Part shown: in pieces, positions 9,624-17,174 of the stretch
How the letters are laid out: every line of letters begins with the position of its first letter
How positions within the stretch are numbered: the stretch's first letter is position 1
Notes under the pieces: model-generated
Database searches by the model: none
Told to the model about the DNA's origin: nothing
Seen by the model: only the letters and a program-made list of their open reading frames with translations
Translations under genes and position numbers: made by a program
Origin: Polyangia bacterium
GTDB taxonomy: Bacteria > Myxococcota_A > Polyangia > Nannocystales > Nannocystaceae
Direction of reading: 5' to 3'
Length of the DNA stretch: 64,000 nucleotides
Assembly: GCA_030430565.1 (NCBI GenBank)
Contig: JAUIKS010000013.1
Span: forward strand, 124,001 to 188,000

Positions 9624-9652
9624 TTGACAGGCCCGGGGTCCACGGCTAGACC
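9624..9652 (+). promoter_or_regulatory. Candidate sigma-70 promoter of the DUF177-rpmF-fab cluster
   Basis: A perfect TTGACA at 9624-9629 is followed, after 17 bp, by TAGACC at 9647-9652 (three of six consensus positions). It lies in the divergent gap between the giant repeat gene and the DUF177 gene and points into the fatty-acid cluster. On the opposite strand a second TTGACA (9469 down to 9464) could serve the repeat gene. Confidence 0.5.
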
Positions 9653-9716
9653 TGCGCTCCTGTCCAGCGTCCGCGTTGAGGGCGCGTTCGGGGCAGTCAC
9701 TCGAAGGTTATTTCCG

Positions 9717-10445
9717 GTGTCTACACACGACCAAAGTGATGTTTCTCGGCCAGCGAGCCGCGGGGCGAGGACCCTGATCATCGACCTCGAGGCGCTTCAG
9801 CACGAGGACGACGAGACCCGCGGGTTTGGCCCCTACGCGCTCTCGGCGGAGATTCCGCGGCCGTGGTTGCAGGAGACGCTGGGCAAGACCGACGCCGAGG
9901 TCGCCAACTCCGGCCACATCGCCGGGGATATCTCGCTGCTCTCCGGAGGCGCGGTCCTCATCCGCGGTCGGCTCGAGGCGGCGTTCTCGGTCCCGTGCGC
10001 GCGGTGTCTCGAGCCGGCGGCTGTCTCGGCGGACGCGGACATTTGTGTGCAGTACGAGCGCGGCGCGGTCGGGAGCCACCCGATCAAGCGCGGCGACGAC
10101 GACGACGAAGAAGGTATCGATCCGGATGAGCCCGATCGCTTGACCTACGCGGGCACCAAGATCGACCTTAGGCCGATGCTCGGCGAGACGGTCTTGATGG
10201 CCTATCCCATGCGCGCGCTCTGTGGGCGCGGCGAGGACTGCCGCGGGCTCTGCACCAACTGCGGCGCCAACCTCAACGAGCAGGCGGACACGGACGGGGG
10301 CTGCTCGCAGTGCGGGGTCGGCGGGATGGTCGGCGGGATCGGTCGCGTAGCGAGCGCGACGGACGCCGAGCCGGTGAAAGGCGCTGGAGCCGAGGCCGAG
10401 GATTCCCCGTGGAAGGCCGCGCTTCGCAAGCTGCGGGACGATTGA
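9717..10445 (+). CDS. yceD: DUF177/YceD family protein (23S rRNA accumulation protein)
   Basis: YceD/DUF177 proteins are conserved next to rpmF in bacteria and plants and are reported to promote 23S rRNA accumulation. The 242-residue product shows the family features: a GDISLLSGGAVLIRG-type beta segment, the CARC pair in the middle, and a C-terminal four-cysteine signature (CGRGEDCRGLCTNCG) near residues 170-184. I chose the GTG at 9717 because GAAGG at 9703-9707 sits 9 nt before it and the family homology begins soon after. The frame stays open upstream to 9531, but that extension looks random. About 50 extra C-terminal residues go beyond the usual end; they include one more CxxC pair and a Gly/Ala-rich stretch. 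Position directly before rpmF and plsX matches the widespread gene order. Confidence 0.9.
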   Translation: MSTHDQSDVSRPASRGARTLIIDLEALQHEDDETRGFGPYALSAEIPRPWLQETLGKTDAEVANSGHIAGDISLLSGGAVLIRGRLEAAFSVPCARCLEPAAVSADADICVQYERGAVGSHPIKRGDDDDEEGIDPDEPDRLTYAGTKIDLRPMLGETVLMAYPMRALCGRGEDCRGLCTNCGANLNEQADTDGGCSQCGVGGMVGGIGRVASATDAEPVKGAGAEAEDSPWKAALRKLRDD

Positions 10446-10521
10446 CGCCGCCTGCGCGGGCCGCTATTTCCGCTCGAGGGTCGTCCACAACGTGAAGAAA
10501 CTCGCTCCAAGACCTCCCCAT

Positions 10522-10554
10522 TAATTCGCGCACAGCCCCGGGATGAGCGAATTA
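10522..10554. promoter_or_regulatory. Inverted repeat beside a TATATT -10-like box before rpmF
   Basis: TAATTCGC at 10522-10529 and GCGAATTA at 10547-10554 are perfect 8-bp inverted arms 17 bp apart. TATATT follows at 10559-10564, the most AT-rich -10-like element nearby. If that is a -10 box, the arms cover the -35 region, as expected of a repressor or activator site upstream of rpmF and the fatty-acid genes. No matching regulator was identified. Confidence 0.4.
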
Positions 10555-10677
10555 CCGCTATATTCCCGCCCCCAGCCGGTGGCTGCGGCGCCGTGGCGCA
10601 CGCTCGACACGTCGTCTCTATCGGCCCTGGTCTGGCTCTCCAACCCGCTCTCAACAACCTCTACCGATCATCGATCC

Positions 10678-10863
10678 ATGGCAGTCCCCAAGAAGAAGAA
10701 GTCCCAGTCCCGTCGCGACATGCGTCGTGCCAACCACGACAAGGTCAGCGCGCCGGCGCTGTCGAGCTGCTCGAATTGCGGCGAGCTGATGATCGGTCAC
10801 CGGGTCTGCCCGGCGTGCGGCTTTTACAAGGGCCGCCAGATCATCGAGATCGCCGAGGATTGA
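10678..10863 (+). CDS. rpmF: 50S ribosomal protein L32
   Basis: A 61-residue large-subunit ribosomal protein. It begins with the typical MAVPKKKKSQSRRDMRRA stretch and contains the CxxC...CxxC zinc ribbon (CSNCGELMIGHRVCPACG, about residues 27-44), so this is the zinc-binding form. The ATG at 10678 is chosen from the conserved N-terminus. The frame is open back to another ATG at 10543, but the extra 45 residues do not belong to L32. No clear Shine-Dalgarno sequence precedes the chosen start, which is odd for a highly expressed ribosomal protein. The gene sits between yceD and plsX, the standard order linking ribosome and lipid synthesis. Confidence 0.97.
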   Translation: MAVPKKKKSQSRRDMRRANHDKVSAPALSSCSNCGELMIGHRVCPACGFYKGRQIIEIAED

Positions 10864-10980
10864 TCGCCCTGACGCCCGTGGAGCTTCGCCCGCGGGCGTT
10901 CGCAATTCTCGACGCTCGTTGACCTCCTCTCGTCAGCTCTCGAGTCAACACTCGCACCCACCACCGGGAGATCGTTGGTG

Positions 10981-12030
10981 ATGACGGGCAAGATCGCGAT
11001 CGACGCCTTTGGCGGGGATAACTGCCCCGAGATCGAGATCGAGGCCGCCGTGAGCGCGGCTCGCAACGGGCTGCGCATCATCCTCGTCGGGGACGAGGCG
11101 AAGCTGCGCGAGCGGCTGGCGAAGGTCGGCGCACGCGAGCGCGCGACGATCGAGATCCGGCACGCGTCCGAGGTCATCACCATGGAGGACATCCCCTCCA
11201 AGGCGATCCGGAACAAGCGTGACGCCTCGATGCCGGTCTGTTTTGACCTGGTGCGCGCTGGCGAGGCCGACGCGGTGGTCTCGGCGGGCAACTCTGGGAT
11301 GATGCTTGCCTGCGGCCTGTTCAAGTTCCGCCGGATCCGCGGCGTCGACCGGCCCGCCATCGTCACCTGCTTCCCGAACCCAAAGGACGTCACGGTCCTG
11401 CTCGACATGGGCGCGAACGTCGACTGCAAGCCGATCAACTTGGTGCAGTTCGCCGTCATGGGCGCCGTCTACGCCCGCGTCGAGCACGGCAAGCGTCGGC
11501 CGGTCGTCGGCCTGCTGTCCAACGGCAGCGAGGCCAGCAAGGGGACCGACCTGACCCGCGCCGCCCATCGCCTGCTGCGCGCGCACCCCAGCGAGGTGTT
11601 TGAGTACGCCGGCTACATCGAGGGCAAGGACCTGTTCGCCGGCGAGATCGACGTCGTCGTGACGGACGGCTTCACCGGCAACGTCGTGCTCAAGACCGTC
11701 GAGGGGACCGCGCGGCTCATCGTCAACCTCCTCCGCGAGGCCGTCGACGCCAGCCCGATGCGCGCCAAGCTCGGCGCGAGGCTCATGCGCCCGGCCTTCG
11801 ATCAATTCAAGCGCAAGTCAGACCCCGACAGCTACGGCGGCGCGCCGCTGCTCGGGGTCGACGGGACCGCCGTGATCTGTCATGGCGGCGCCAGCGTGCG
11901 CGCGATGCTGAACGGGATCCGGCTGGCCGATCGCCTCGCGAAGCGCGGGACGGCCCCCGGCCTGCGCGACGCGCTCGGCCAGCACGAGGCGTTGTTCGCG
12001 GCCGCCAAGGCCGAGGAGTCCGCGGGCTGA
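10981..12030 (+). CDS. plsX: Phosphate acyltransferase PlsX
   Basis: PlsX makes acyl-phosphate from acyl-ACP, the donor used by PlsY in the first step of phospholipid synthesis. The 349-residue protein starts with the family signature IAIDAFGGDNCPEIEIEAA and carries the SAGNSGMMLACG and VVTDGFTGNVVLKTVEG motifs. The C-terminus contains GVDGTAVICHGGAS. TTG (10975), GTG (10978) and ATG (10981) lie in tandem in the same frame; a CGGGAG site at 10965-10970 supports either of the last two, and I use the ATG. It is a peripheral membrane enzyme in characterised species. The next gene is fabD rather than the usual fabH. Confidence 0.97.
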   Translation: MTGKIAIDAFGGDNCPEIEIEAAVSAARNGLRIILVGDEAKLRERLAKVGARERATIEIRHASEVITMEDIPSKAIRNKRDASMPVCFDLVRAGEADAVVSAGNSGMMLACGLFKFRRIRGVDRPAIVTCFPNPKDVTVLLDMGANVDCKPINLVQFAVMGAVYARVEHGKRRPVVGLLSNGSEASKGTDLTRAAHRLLRAHPSEVFEYAGYIEGKDLFAGEIDVVVTDGFTGNVVLKTVEGTARLIVNLLREAVDASPMRAKLGARLMRPAFDQFKRKSDPDSYGGAPLLGVDGTAVICHGGASVRAMLNGIRLADRLAKRGTAPGLRDALGQHEALFAAAKAEESAG

Positions 12031-12096
12031 GGCCGCGCGCGAGACGTTGTTCGTGCTGTTTTTTGAGACAGGTCACTAGCGCCGCGGAGCTGAATC

Positions 12097-13083
12097 ATGA
12101 ACCAGGTCGCACCCGAGCCCTCGTCCCCCTACGCGCTGCTGTTCCCCGGGCAAGGCAGCCAAAAAGTCGGCATGGGGAAGCTGCTCTACGAGCGCTCGCC
12201 GGCGGCGCGCGCCGTGTTCGACGAGGCGGACGAGGTCCTCGGCGAGCGGCTCTCGACCCTGTGCTTTGAGGGCGACCCCGACGTGCTGTCGCTGACCGCG
12301 AACACCCAGCCGGCGATCTTGACCTGCTCGATCGCCGCGCTGCGCGTGTTTGAAGCGCGCGTGCAGCCGCGCCTCGGCGCGCCGACGGCGTGCGCCGGTC
12401 ACAGCCTCGGCGAGTTCTCCGCGCTCGTCGCCGCCGGCGCGCTGCGCTTCGCCGACGCCGTCCGGCTCGTGCGGATCCGCGGGCAAGCCATGCAGGAGGC
12501 GGTGCCGGCCGGCGTCGGGGCGATGGCCGCGATCCTCGGCTGCCCCGCTGACGCGCTCGAGGCCATGTGCAGCGAGATCACGGCCGCGGGGGAGGGCGAG
12601 GCGGTCTCGCCGGCCAACGAGAACGGCGGCGGGCAGATCGTCGTCGCGGGCCACGCCGGCGCGGTCGCGCGCCTGGTCGCCGCCGTGAAGGAATTCGGCG
12701 AGGCCAACAGCGCCAAGGTCCGCGCCATCCCGCTGCAGGTGTCCGCGCCCTTCCATTGCGGCTTGATGAGCCCGGCGGCCGAGCGCCTGCGCGCGGCGCT
12801 CGATGAGGTCGTCATCGGCCCGCTGAAGGTCCCTGTTATCGCCAACGTCGACGCTGAGCCGTACCCCGACGCCGCGGCTGTCAAGGACCGGCTCGTACGT
12901 CAGGTCACGAGCCGCGTCCGCTGGGAGGCGAGCGTGCAGCGTCTCGTTCAACACGACGGCGTCACGCGCGGCTTCGAGATCGGTCACGGCCGCGTGCTCG
13001 CCGGGCTCTGCCGGCGGATCGATCGCGCGTTCAAGGTCACCGGCCTCGGGGCGCCCGCGGACTTCGATCGCCTCGCGGCGTGA
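12097..13083 (+). CDS. fabD: Malonyl-CoA:ACP transacylase
   Basis: FabD transfers malonyl from CoA to acyl carrier protein, supplying extender units for fatty-acid synthesis. The 328-residue sequence has the N-terminal LFPGQGSQ motif (about 15-22), the catalytic serine in GHSLGE (Ser103) and the catalytic histidine in the APFHCG-like motif (about His219). Length is normal for the enzyme (about 310). The ATG at 12097 gives a short variable leader before the conserved start. The gene lies 66 bp after plsX and begins the fabD-fabG-acpP-fabF run; a 282-bp gap separates it from fabG. Confidence 0.97.
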   Translation: MNQVAPEPSSPYALLFPGQGSQKVGMGKLLYERSPAARAVFDEADEVLGERLSTLCFEGDPDVLSLTANTQPAILTCSIAALRVFEARVQPRLGAPTACAGHSLGEFSALVAAGALRFADAVRLVRIRGQAMQEAVPAGVGAMAAILGCPADALEAMCSEITAAGEGEAVSPANENGGGQIVVAGHAGAVARLVAAVKEFGEANSAKVRAIPLQVSAPFHCGLMSPAAERLRAALDEVVIGPLKVPVIANVDAEPYPDAAAVKDRLVRQVTSRVRWEASVQRLVQHDGVTRGFEIGHGRVLAGLCRRIDRAFKVTGLGAPADFDRLAA

Positions 13084-13365
13084 GCCAGGCTTGTGAAGAC
13101 ATGTTCGCACGGACAGATTCGTGCGGGCGCGCGGACGGGGCCGCAGTCTCGGCATCGCACAGGTGAGCGATCGGGCGCTGATCTGGTCGGCCGCGCGCCG
13201 CTCTCACGGCTGAGAGGGGCGTCGGGCGCAATTGCAGCGGTCCACATGATGACCCGTGTGACCGTCGCGTGACGGGCGTGGGAGCCGGAGCGTCGCTTCA
13301 CATGTGCAGTTGATTTCACATGATTTTCCGCCGGTGGCCTTCGGGTTTCGTGAGGCGCCTACCCT
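13084..13365. other. fabD-fabG intergenic region
   Basis: The 282-bp gap contains no credible gene. TTCACATG occurs twice, near 13297 and 13316, about 19 bp apart, just upstream of fabG. A TACCCT box at 13360-13365 abuts the GTG of fabG. A separate promoter for fabG-acpP-fabF could lie here, but no good -35 element was found. Confidence 0.35.
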
Positions 13366-14199
13366 GTGCTAAAGCCTCGTGCCGTCGTGGATTCATCATC
13401 GAGTGAAGAGAGCTCCCCGGCGACGGGCCGTCCGTCGCTCCCCGAAGCGCTGTCGCTCAGCGACACGGTCGCGCTCGTGACGGGGGGGTCGCGCGGGATC
13501 GGTCGCGCGATCGCGCTCACCCTCGGGCGGCGTGGTGCGAGCGTCGCCGTCAACTACGCGCGCAGCGAGGACGCCGCCCGCGAGGTCTGCGAGCTCATCG
13601 AGCGGGCGGGCGGGCGCGCCATCGCGGTCGGCTTCGACGTCGCCGACGCCGCTGCGGTCGACGCCGCGATCAAGCGTGTTGCCAAGGAACTCGGCGGGCT
13701 GCACGTGCTCGTCAACAACGCCGGCATCTCGATCGACGCGCTCCTGATGCGCGCGCGCGACGAGGACTTTCAGAAGCTCCTCGACATCAACCTCAAGGGC
13801 GCGCTGCACTGCAGCCGGGCGGCCGCGCGTCACCTCCTGCGGGCGCGGGCGCGCGGTCGCGTCATCAACCTGACGAGCGTCGTCGGCGAGCAGGGCAACA
13901 CCGGGCAGGCGATGTACGCGGCGACGAAGGCCGGGATCATCGGCCTCACCAAGTCGATGGCGCGGGAGTTCTCGGGCCGCGGCGTGACCGTCAACGCGGT
14001 CTCCCCCGGCTTCATCGAGACCGAGATGACGGCGGCGAGCGTCCAGGGCGAGGTCCGCGAGGCGCTGCTCAAGCAGATCCCGCTCAAGCGGATCGGCGCC
14101 CCCAACGAGATCGCCGAGGCGGTCGCCTTCTTGGCGTCGCCAGCGGCCGGATACATCACCGGACACGTGCTCCGGGTCAACGGGGGTCTACTTATCTAG
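13366..14199 (+). CDS. fabG: 3-oxoacyl-ACP reductase FabG
   Basis: NADPH-dependent reductase of the fatty-acid elongation cycle, a classical short-chain dehydrogenase. Visible motifs are TGGSRGIG (nucleotide binding, about 40-47), NNAG, the catalytic Ser near 171, and YxxxK at Tyr184/Lys188. The C-terminal VNGG matches FabG. The product is 277 residues against a usual 245; the excess is a Ser/Pro-rich N-terminal extension of about 30 residues. The start used is a GTG with GAGG at 13352-13355; a second in-frame GTG at 13387 would shorten it. Position before acpP and fabF supports FabG rather than another SDR. Confidence 0.94.
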   Translation: MLKPRAVVDSSSSEESSPATGRPSLPEALSLSDTVALVTGGSRGIGRAIALTLGRRGASVAVNYARSEDAAREVCELIERAGGRAIAVGFDVADAAAVDAAIKRVAKELGGLHVLVNNAGISIDALLMRARDEDFQKLLDINLKGALHCSRAAARHLLRARARGRVINLTSVVGEQGNTGQAMYAATKAGIIGLTKSMAREFSGRGVTVNAVSPGFIETEMTAASVQGEVREALLKQIPLKRIGAPNEIAEAVAFLASPAAGYITGHVLRVNGGLLI

Positions 14200-14268
14200 T
14201 CCACCGGCTGACAGCTGATTGATTACGCCCGGCGTGGCCGGGAACGAACGAGTGAGGAGATCAAGAGC

Positions 14269-14502
14269 ATGGCGAGCGTCAATGAAGATGTGATTGGGAT
14301 CATCTGTGAGCAACTCGATCTAGAAGCGAGCGAGGTCGCCCCGGAGAAGAGCTTCACCGAGGACCTCGGCGCGGACTCGCTGGCGATCGTCGAGCTCGTG
14401 CTCGCGCTCGAGGAGAAGTTCGGGATCAAGATCCCCGACGATCAGGTCGACAAGATCAAGACCGTCGGCGACGCGATCAACTACATCAAGCGCGCCGGCT
14501 AG
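14269..14502 (+). CDS. acpP: Acyl carrier protein
   Basis: The 77-residue acidic carrier of growing acyl chains. The 4'-phosphopantetheine attachment serine is in GADSLAIVEL at Ser37, slightly different from the common GADSLDTVEL. The sequence is a four-helix ACP with the usual length. The ATG is preceded by GAGTGAGGAG, one of the clearest ribosome-binding sites in the window. A CCCGGC-GTG-GCCGGG hairpin lies in the leader at 14228-14242. Location between fabG and fabF makes it the fatty-acid synthase ACP rather than a polyketide carrier. Confidence 0.97.
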   Translation: MASVNEDVIGIICEQLDLEASEVAPEKSFTEDLGADSLAIVELVLALEEKFGIKIPDDQVDKIKTVGDAINYIKRAG

Positions 14503-14610
14503 CGGCCGCTCGTCCGCGTCGATCGACCGCGGGACGTTCACGACGTCTCGTGGTCGGCGGCAATTGCGGCGACCAATTAAACAGGTACGGTCAGACAGGT
14601 CAGGTGGAGC

Positions 14611-15879
14611 ATGTCCAATTCGACACGTAGGGTCGTGATCACCGGGATGGGGCTCGTGAGCCCGCTCGGCATCGGCGTCGAGGACAACTGGAGCGCGCTG
14701 TGTAACGGCGCCTCCGGCATCGGGCCGATCACGCGCTTCGACACCAGCGAGTACCCGACGAAGATCGCCGGGGAGGTCAAGGGCTTCGACCCCTCGCCGT
14801 GGCTAGCGAAGCGCGAGCTTCGCCAGATGGATCTGTTCATCCAGTACGCGATCGCGGGCGGGACGATGGCGCTCGAGCAGGCCGGGCTCAGCGTCGATCC
14901 GGCCCACGCCGAGGCGCGCCCGGACGACGAGCGCATGGGCGTGTTCGTCGGCGCCGGGCTCGGCGGCGTCAACGTGCTCGAGGACGCCGTGCGGGCGCTC
15001 GAGCAGGGCAAGAGCCCCCGCCGCGCGTTCAGCCCGTACTTCGTGCCCGCGCTGATCGTCAACCTCGCGGCCGGGCAGCTCTCGATCCGTCAGCGCCTCA
15101 AGGGGCCGAACCTCAGCCACGTCTCGGCTTGCTCGACCGGCGCGCACTCGATCGGCGAGGCCTTCCGCGTGATCCAGCGCGGCGACGTCGATGTCATGCT
15201 CGCGGGCGGCACCGAGTCGGTCGTCTCGCCGGTCGGGCTCGGGGGCTTCTGCGCGGCGCGGGCCCTGAGCACGCGCAACGACGAGCCGACCAAGGCCTCG
15301 CGCCCGTTCTCGAAGGATCGTGACGGCTTCGTGCTCAGCGAGGGCTGCGGCGTGCTCGTGCTCGAGGAGCTCGAGCGCGCGCGGGCCCGCGGCGCGCGCC
15401 CGATCGCCGAGGTCGTCGGCTACAGCCTCAACAGCGACGCCCACCACATGACCGCGCCGTCGCCGGGCGGCGAGGGGGCGCGCCGCTGCATGCAGCTCGC
15501 GTTGAAGGACGCCGGGCTCGCGCCCGAGGCGGTCGGCTACATCAACGCGCACGGGACCTCGACGATCGCGGACGCGCTCGAGACCGAGGCGATCCGCGGC
15601 GCGTTCGGTGCCCACGCCGAGCGGCTCGCGGTCTCGTCGACGAAGTCGATGCACGGTCACCTGCTCGGCGCGGCCGGCGGGCTCGAGGCGGCGATCGTCG
15701 CGCTCGCGCTGCAGCGGGGCGTGCTGCCGCCGACGATCAACCTCGACGAGGCCGACCCCGCCTGCGACCTCGACTACATCCCGCACACGGCCCGCGAGCA
15801 GCGAGTCGAGTACGCGATGAGCAACAGCTTCGGCTTCGGCGGCACCAACGCGTGCCTGATCTTACGGGCAGTGTCCTAG
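14611..15879 (+). CDS. fabF: 3-oxoacyl-ACP synthase II FabF
   Basis: Condensing enzyme that extends acyl-ACP with malonyl-ACP. The 422-residue protein shows the complete KAS II catalytic set: active-site Cys174 in SACSTGAHSIG, His314 in NAHGTST, Lys345 and His348 in KSMHGHLLGAAGG. The C-terminal NSFGFGGTNA motif is present. Length is typical (about 410). The ATG follows a GGTGGAG site. It closes the fab cluster. Since fabH (KAS III) is not between plsX and fabD, initiation must be supplied from elsewhere in the genome or by another enzyme. Confidence 0.97.
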   Translation: MSNSTRRVVITGMGLVSPLGIGVEDNWSALCNGASGIGPITRFDTSEYPTKIAGEVKGFDPSPWLAKRELRQMDLFIQYAIAGGTMALEQAGLSVDPAHAEARPDDERMGVFVGAGLGGVNVLEDAVRALEQGKSPRRAFSPYFVPALIVNLAAGQLSIRQRLKGPNLSHVSACSTGAHSIGEAFRVIQRGDVDVMLAGGTESVVSPVGLGGFCAARALSTRNDEPTKASRPFSKDRDGFVLSEGCGVLVLEELERARARGARPIAEVVGYSLNSDAHHMTAPSPGGEGARRCMQLALKDAGLAPEAVGYINAHGTSTIADALETEAIRGAFGAHAERLAVSSTKSMHGHLLGAAGGLEAAIVALALQRGVLPPTINLDEADPACDLDYIPHTAREQRVEYAMSNSFGFGGTNACLILRAVS

Positions 15880-15896
15880 CCTGTCCGATTGTTCGA

Positions 15897-15951
15897 GTCG
15901 GCCTTGTGTCGACCTTGTGTCGACCTTCAGTCGACCTTCAGTCGACCTTCG
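15897..15951. repeat. Five 11-bp tandem repeats upstream of rpiB
   Basis: Five consecutive 11-bp units (15897, 15908, 15919, 15930, 15941) read GTCGRCCTT plus a variable dinucleotide. Units 2-5 contain GTCGACCTT exactly. The spacing is close to one DNA helical turn, so each copy faces nearly the same side. Each unit carries TCGACC or TCGGCC, resembling a -35 TTGACC. The array lies between fabF and rpiB. Confidence 0.9.
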
Positions 15952-15970
15952 CGCGCCCCTGCGATACCCT
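15942..15970 (+). promoter_or_regulatory. Candidate rpiB promoter using the last 11-bp repeat
   Basis: TCGACC in the fifth repeat (15942-15947) is exactly 17 bp upstream of TACCCT (15965-15970). Transcription would start near 15977, at the GGAGG ribosome-binding site (15977-15981) of rpiB. Both hexamers are imperfect, so this is an inference from spacing. Confidence 0.45.
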
Positions 15971-15991
15971 GTGCGCGGAGGCGAGCTAGAC

Positions 15992-16447
15992 GTGACGCAA
16001 TCGCGCAGGTTCCATCTCGGCAGTGACCACGGCGGCGTTGAGCTGCGCGGTGAGCTGGCGGCGACGCTCACGGAAGACGGGCACACCATCGCGAGCACCG
16101 CCGGGCCGGCGGCTGCGGACGAGAAGGCTGACTACCCCGATGTCGCGGTCGAGGTCTGTCGCCGCGTGCTCGAGGACGAGGGTTCCTGCGGCTTGCTGGT
16201 GTGCGGGACCGGGCAGGGGATGGCGATGACCGCCAACCGCATCCCCGGGATCCGAGCCGCGGTCGTCGGCGATATCTTCAGCGCGCGGATGGCCCGCGCG
16301 CACAACGACGCCAACGTGCTCTGTCTCGGTCAGCGCGTGCTCGGCAGCGAGCTGGCCAAGGCGCTCGCGCGCGAGTTCGCGGCCGCGAGCTTCGAGGGCG
16401 GACGACATCAGCGGCGCGTGGACAAGCTCATGCGCGCGGGCTCCTGA
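15992..16447 (+). CDS. rpiB: Ribose-5-phosphate isomerase B
   Basis: Interconverts ribose 5-phosphate and ribulose 5-phosphate in the pentose phosphate pathway. The 151-residue protein matches the RpiB/LacA/LacB family: GSDHGGVELR near the N-terminus (phosphate binding), catalytic Cys71 in VCGTGQGMAMTANR, then PGIRAA and the HNDANVLCLG motif. The GTG at 15992 is chosen because GGAGG at 15977-15981 lies 10 nt upstream; the frame is open further upstream through the 11-bp repeats, which are clearly not coding. RpiB often precedes glyA or nrdR in bacteria; here nrdR follows after 16 bp. Confidence 0.95.
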   Translation: MTQSRRFHLGSDHGGVELRGELAATLTEDGHTIASTAGPAAADEKADYPDVAVEVCRRVLEDEGSCGLLVCGTGQGMAMTANRIPGIRAAVVGDIFSARMARAHNDANVLCLGQRVLGSELAKALAREFAAASFEGGRHQRRVDKLMRAGS

Positions 16448-16463
16448 AGCGGGGGGATGCGCG

Positions 16464-17108
16464 GTGCTCTGTCCGGTCTGTTGTAGCGCGAGCACCAAGG
16501 TGCTCGACTCGCGCGACAGCGGCGACGGCTTCGAGATCCGCCGGCGACGGATGTGTCGCAGCTGCGGGCATCGCTTCACCACGCGCGAGCGGATCGCCGC
16601 GACGCTGCCGGTGGTGCGCAAGCGCGACGGGCACAAGCAGCCCTTTGACCGCAACAAGATCCTCGCCGGGCTCAAGCTCGCCTGTCGCAAGCGCCCGGTG
16701 AACTCGACGCAGCTCGACGACATCGGGCGCCAGGTCGAGCAGTGGGCCGAGACCCGCGGCGAGGGGGAGCTGCGCTCGGTCGAGATCGGCGAGCGCATCA
16801 TGCATCACCTCTACACCCTCGATCAGGTCGCGTTCGTCCGCTTCGTCTCGGTGTACCGCAGCTTCGACACGGTGATGGAGTTCGAGCAGCTCCTGCGCGA
16901 GATGGAGAAGGCCGAGAAGATCAACATCGAGGGGCAGCGCACGCTGTTCGAGTTTGACGACCGCGGCCAGGTCGTCGCGGCCCGTGAACCCGGCGCCAAG
17001 GGCAAGAGCAAGAAGCGCTCGCGGTCGGGCTCGCGCAGCCGCGCCAGCAAGACCCCGAGCGCGAGCCGGCGCAAGCGCGCGGAGGCGGCGGGCCCTGGGA
17101 GCGAGTGA
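16464..17108 (+). CDS. nrdR: Transcriptional repressor NrdR with a long basic tail
   Basis: NrdR represses ribonucleotide reductase genes in response to nucleotide state. The N-terminal zinc ribbon has CPVC at 3-6 and CRSC at 31-34, followed by an ATP-cone domain (about 48-140) with VVRKRDGHKQPFDRNKI. The GTG start follows GGGGGGATG. The protein has 214 residues against the usual 150-160. The extra 60 are a Lys/Arg/Ser/Ala-rich, probably disordered tail. Such a tail could add non-specific DNA binding. It sits directly before ribD, an association seen in many proteobacteria. Confidence 0.95.
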   Translation: MLCPVCCSASTKVLDSRDSGDGFEIRRRRMCRSCGHRFTTRERIAATLPVVRKRDGHKQPFDRNKILAGLKLACRKRPVNSTQLDDIGRQVEQWAETRGEGELRSVEIGERIMHHLYTLDQVAFVRFVSVYRSFDTVMEFEQLLREMEKAEKINIEGQRTLFEFDDRGQVVAAREPGAKGKSKKRSRSGSRSRASKTPSASRRKRAEAAGPGSE

Positions 17109-17174
17109 CTCGCTCGCTGGGCGCGGCGACCCGTGGCATACGTGACGCAGACGAGCGCGAGGCAGGAGCGGGGC

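Noticed and set aside
13360..13386. TACCCT at 13360 as the -10 of a leaderless fabG
   Set aside because: The predicted start of transcription would fall inside the chosen GTG reading frame and no -35 was found; GAGG before the GTG supports normal initiation.
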